From Rhabditoides inermis (lineage: Eukaryota; Nematoda; Chromadorea; Rhabditida; Rhabditidae): a stretch of DNA of 64,000 nucleotides. The notes beneath the pieces are model-generated. The model worked only from the letters and a program-made list of their open reading frames with translations. It was not told the origin of the DNA and made no database searches. Each line of letters begins with the position of its first letter. The stretch's first letter is position 1. Of this stretch, positions 54,119 to 64,000 are shown piece by piece. A program made the position numbers and the translations under genes. The stretch spans positions 305,501 to 369,500 of the forward strand of contig CAWZYM010000151.1 in the NCBI GenBank assembly GCA_963966185.1, read 5' to 3'.

Positions 54119-54339
54119 CACTTGCACAACATGGCAATTGTTGAATGTAACAATGTAATGCCTTCGATGTTCAAGACGTATTCACGATGTAAGCTCATCA
54201 GAATAGTACTCACCTTCTTTATTTCTGTCTTCATCTTGTCGGGTACTACATCTAGTATGACGACGAGTCCGGCTGCGATGAGCCCGCATCCCACGAGAAG
54301 GACGAGCTGCGACACGCCGCAGCACACCCACGAACGCAT
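44080..54339 (-). CDS. CD36/SCARB-type scavenger receptor
   Basis: CD36-family proteins are double-pass membrane receptors for lipids or lipoproteins. Start ATG at 54337-54339; the first exon gives MRSWVCCGVS and a membrane span (LVLLVGCGLIAAGLVVIL). Following exons match the family in order: QYWIYDYKN...ERGPYSYK (53695-53822), HEVEFEPGNEN (53344-53410), YVFDPDTSCAGCDP (52672-52761), 52377-52456, 52110-52210, TVDQLLFSGYSAPF (49537-49621), LNPSLGQFLTPMDP (49292-49352), DYYYTVRTGKK (49075-49136), 48494-48569, 48300-48368, TYRFVLPASTFDYSIPDNC (about 48051-48181), CLPSGLLDLSGC (about 47866-47942), ADPAVQRLFPRFEP (about 46450-46525), TILAANKRLQINVFF (45931-46003), YPIVWLNESFYADHD (45791-45870) and 44212-44271. 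The last exon gives a second span (LLIIISLITDFVLCC) and TAA at 44080-44082. A transposon lies at the donor of the 45791 exon, and a chemoreceptor gene sits in the intron 49622-52109. Confidence 0.85.
44353..45786. mobile_element. TTAA-flanked 1434-bp inverted-repeat element (piggyBac-like)
   Basis: Terminal repeats AGAAGAACTCCGGGGAAAG and AGAAGAACTCCGGGAAAAG (one difference in 19) are flanked by TTAA on both sides (44349-44352, 45787-45790), the piggyBac target. No transposase ORF was seen. On the minus strand the empty site would read ATTAAG then gtatac, so the element entered one base before a CD36-gene splice donor. Confidence 0.82.
46646..46670. repeat. GC-rich hairpin
   Basis: AGAGAGGGCGC and its complement GCGCCCTCTCT are separated by a 3-nt loop (gca). 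It lies in a CD36-gene intron. Confidence 0.7.
47247..47551. mobile_element. Palindromic miniature element with (GA)n core
   Basis: Arms of about 100 bp (TTATCTCTTAAAAGTACT inwards to ACACAAACCTGC) are near-perfect inverted repeats around a short unique stretch and a (GA)n run (47404-47446). TA flanks both ends (47247-47248, 47550-47551), consistent with Tc1/mariner-type insertion. A decayed relative is at 32285. Confidence 0.82.
50130..51961 (+). CDS. Nematode chemoreceptor GPCR (Str/Srd-like), nested in CD36-gene intron
   Basis: Start ATG 50130 (MLSSMHTVTF, first exon to 50219). Further exons lie at about 50496-50589, 50821-50984, 51024-51150, 51209-51289, 51338-51421, 51464-51578, 51627-51753, 51799-51856 and 51902-51961 (TAA 51959-51961). 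About seven hydrophobic segments are present, e.g. SFIVNLLLMLLIV, WLMFALAFYDLIYSLIDVIV and LLIFLIWLSVGVLWFLSCFV. TPPEMGSYKWL after segment 1, QQQLFKVLCIQ before segment 6 and VMDPLLIMIFVKQFR in segment 7 are typical of nematode Str/Srd receptors. The protein should act at the ciliary membrane of a sensory neuron as an odorant receptor (family knowledge). No frameshift was noticed. It is antisense to its host gene. Confidence 0.82.
53988..54116. repeat. (CT)n microsatellite
   Basis: A long pyrimidine tract in the first intron of the CD36-like gene; on the gene strand it is (GA)n. Confidence 0.9.
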
Positions 54340-54779
54340 AGCTGCAAGGGAAGGGAGGTGGCATACTCATCTATTGCACGACAAAGCAATATGTACGGAC
54401 GCTTACTGAAGGCACATAGATTGCATACTCAACGTTTGCACGCTAGCGAACTGGTCACATCATGAATGGTTGAGTTGAGAATTTCCGAAATTCGCAATAA
54501 CAAACCTTGACAAAGAGAATTATGCGCATGCTGCAAGAGAAGAAATATATGAAAACAACGGTTGAGGATAGATTGACGGTATGTGTTGTCATCGAATCTA
54601 TAAATGTTCGATGAAGCGTAACACGTAGAAACAATGTAGTGGGATCTTGTTTCTAAACGACTAATATATGAGGACAAATTAATGTCCAATATGTGTCTCA
54701 AAATGTCCAATATTTCTTCTTCTTTTTTAATGTCCAATATTAATGTCCAATATTTCTTCTTCTTTTCCCCGCGGCGTGC

Positions 54780-55147
54780 GGTCGGGTCCTCATTTTGCCC
54801 CACCGCCACCGATGTTCGGTCATCGACAAGAATCCTTCCCGAGTAACCAGTGAGGCGGCGGGAAGTACCCTCATGTGGAAGCAGCTATGGCGCGAGGAGA
54901 TACTGATTGGCATGGAAGCAAAGGAAAACCCGGAGCTCTACTCGTCAAGAATGGAACTCTAATGGCCCAGGAATGATTATCGATCAAGTATCGTCTTTCC
55001 ACCACTGACCTTGTCAGCCGACCTGTCTTTCCCCGGCGTTAGCCTATTATGTATCTAGCATCTTAGGTACTACTGTATGCTTCATATCATTATGATTGTG
55101 TTGTCATATTCAGATATAACGATTCCGGATAAACGATTGATTGATTG
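54780..55147 (+). pseudogene. Possible LINE 3' terminal fragment
   Basis: A short conceptual peptide (TLMWKQLWREEILIGMEAKE to a TAA) is followed by about 190 bp and a tail (gataaacgattgattgattga) that resembles the tail of the fragment at 42898-43796. Assignment rests mainly on the tail. Confidence 0.35.
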
Positions 55148-55323
55148 AATATGTGTCAACTGCATTAGATAATACACTCAACAGGTGCCTTATTCTCTAC
55201 AGAAGAAAACCAACAAACTAATTAATAAAGAAGTGAATACGAAACTGCAAAACTAGGTTTCAGTAGGCGGCCATTCCACAGTATGCTTCGGTCTGGGGCG
55301 GCACGGAAAGATATCATCCTCAA

Positions 55324-55396
55324 CCTGCGACTGGAATCGAACCCGCGAGGGTGAGATTGCCGGCCGCGCTCGCTAGCCACTAGGCCACTATGCGCA
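55324..55396 (-). repeat. tRNA-like remnant
   Basis: The minus strand has A box TAGTGGCCTAGTGGCTAGC and B box GGTTCGATTCC, but the anticodon loop and acceptor stem do not fold. Probably a tRNA-derived element. Confidence 0.5.
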
Positions 55397-55913
55397 TGTA
55401 AGCGATTGTCACAACGGAGTTCACAAAAAAGAACACGACAAGAAACACATAAAATGCGAATAAGCAACCTCGACACAATCTGACCTGACTCTAGCTCGAT
55501 CAATGCATCTGTGGGCATAGGTGATAGGGAGGCTGCAGTGATAAGAGGGGTGATAGAGATGGTAGGTGACAGAATCTGGACAAGTAATGGTTCGAGTGTG
55601 CGATAAGCAACACGTTGCAATCCCTAAGCGGCTTGGAAAGAAGTGAGACTGACATTGTTAAAAGTGCACTGATTAAAATCGTTTTTCATCCATTGTTGAT
55701 TTTCAGTTGTAAACTTAAACAAACATTGGCTGAACCCACAATGATATCATCGCGCAGAATTTGATCCAACCGTTCAAACTCACAGCCGGATTAACGAAAT
55801 CGCTAGGGGCTTGAGGGCTATGTAATTGGGTTCAGCCATATTGAAAAACGCAAATCCGCCATCGATTAGAGGTAGTGTCGCGCAGTGTGAATAGGTGCAT
55901 TGCTTATTCTGTC

Positions 55914-63599
<7,686 letters not shown>

Positions 63600-63843
63600 T
63601 GCACTATTTCAAAAGCTTGGATCACATCACCATTTCAGAACGCTTTGCTTTTCTTGAGTAACTTTATCGCGAGTAACAGGGGGTAACGTAACAAAACCGG
63701 TCAACAACAAGTGAGATGCCAAACGTAACAAAACCCAGTGGGGTGAGACGCGGAGATAACAAGAGGCAGACGTATGTGGCCCTTATACCGAAAGCTACTC
63801 ACTCATAAATGTTGAACGACTGCTTGATAGAATCGAAGCTGAT
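63600..63843. other. Convergent intergenic gap
   Basis: Separates the ends of two converging genes. No RNA gene or repeat seen. Confidence 0.5.
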
Positions 63844-64000
63844 TCAGTTTCCGTTGTTCCAGCAAGCGAGCTCGCCGCACGTCACAGGGTTGCGGCACTT
63901 GATGTGGTGCAGGTTCTTCATCTTCCAGTACTGAACCGAAGCATACAAATCTCACATATCAAATCATGTTTACCTCGAACTCCTTGTCGATTTCGTATCG
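63844..64000 (-). CDS. 3' end of an unidentified gene
   Basis: Two exons: 63974-64000 (RYEIDKEFE, running off the right edge) and 63844-63930 (YWKMKNLHHIKCRNPVTCGELACWNNGN and TGA at 63844-63846). It faces the end of the PAN/TSP gene, 245 bp away. I do not recognise the family; the cysteine-rich C terminus suggests a secreted or extracellular domain. Confidence 0.5.

Larger units (their letters stand above)
54340..55913. other. Intergenic region between divergent genes
   Basis: It separates the starts of the CD36-like gene (-) and the PAN/TSP gene (+), so both promoters should lie here. It holds a possible LINE tail (54780-55147) and a tRNA-like remnant (55324-55396). No other exon was seen. 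Confidence 0.45.

Overview
The window reads as nuclear DNA of a nematode. Reasons: protein genes made of many small exons with about 40-60 bp introns ending TTTCAG or TTGCAG, a Str/Srd-type chemoreceptor, worm-type PTP and TTBK/CK1 domains, and dense small inverted-repeat transposons. I cannot name the species.

Layout. 1-2894 (-): 5' part of an acylaminoacyl-peptidase-like gene that runs off the left edge. 3314-3396: a perfect 39-bp-arm palindrome. 3456-32274: a 28.8-kb uninterrupted head-to-tail concatemer of 14 Helitron-type rolling-circle transposons, all on the minus strand. Each unit begins 5'-TC (usually TCTCTACC) and ends CTAG-3'. Thirteen joins put the CTAG of one unit directly against the TC of the next. 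One unit (6240-14823) is autonomous. It has a 1976-aa Rep/helicase protein with an N-terminal Ulp1-like cysteine protease, preceded by a small multi-exon gene. Four other units (20491-29372) lack Rep/helicase but carry diverged relatives of that small gene. The remaining units are short and consist mainly of GC-rich hairpins, tRNA-like elements and ATCGATATCA repeats.

33348-42620 (+): a long gene predicted to encode a signal peptide, about five membrane segments, a tyrosine-phosphatase domain and then a TTBK/CK1-like kinase domain. Two identical 552-bp transposons interrupt its exons, and two other inverted-repeat elements sit in its introns. 42898-43796: a decayed LINE 3' fragment with a target-site duplication.

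44080-54339 (-): a CD36/SCARB-type scavenger receptor gene with a TTAA-flanked element at one exon/intron boundary. A chemoreceptor gene (50130-51961, +) is nested in one of its introns. 55914-63599 (+): a secreted PAN/thrombospondin-type-1 protein gene. It holds a 1-kb foldback element in one intron and a complete intracellular PTP gene (60664-62739, -) in another. 63844-64000 (-): the 3' end of one more gene.

The host genes have no evident shared pathway. The unifying theme is transposon activity: a Helitron concatemer plus at least five other families of inverted-repeat elements with recognisable target duplications (TA, TTA, TTAA, 9 bp). Exon borders were read by eye from splice consensus and protein-family resemblance, so individual borders may be off by a few bases.
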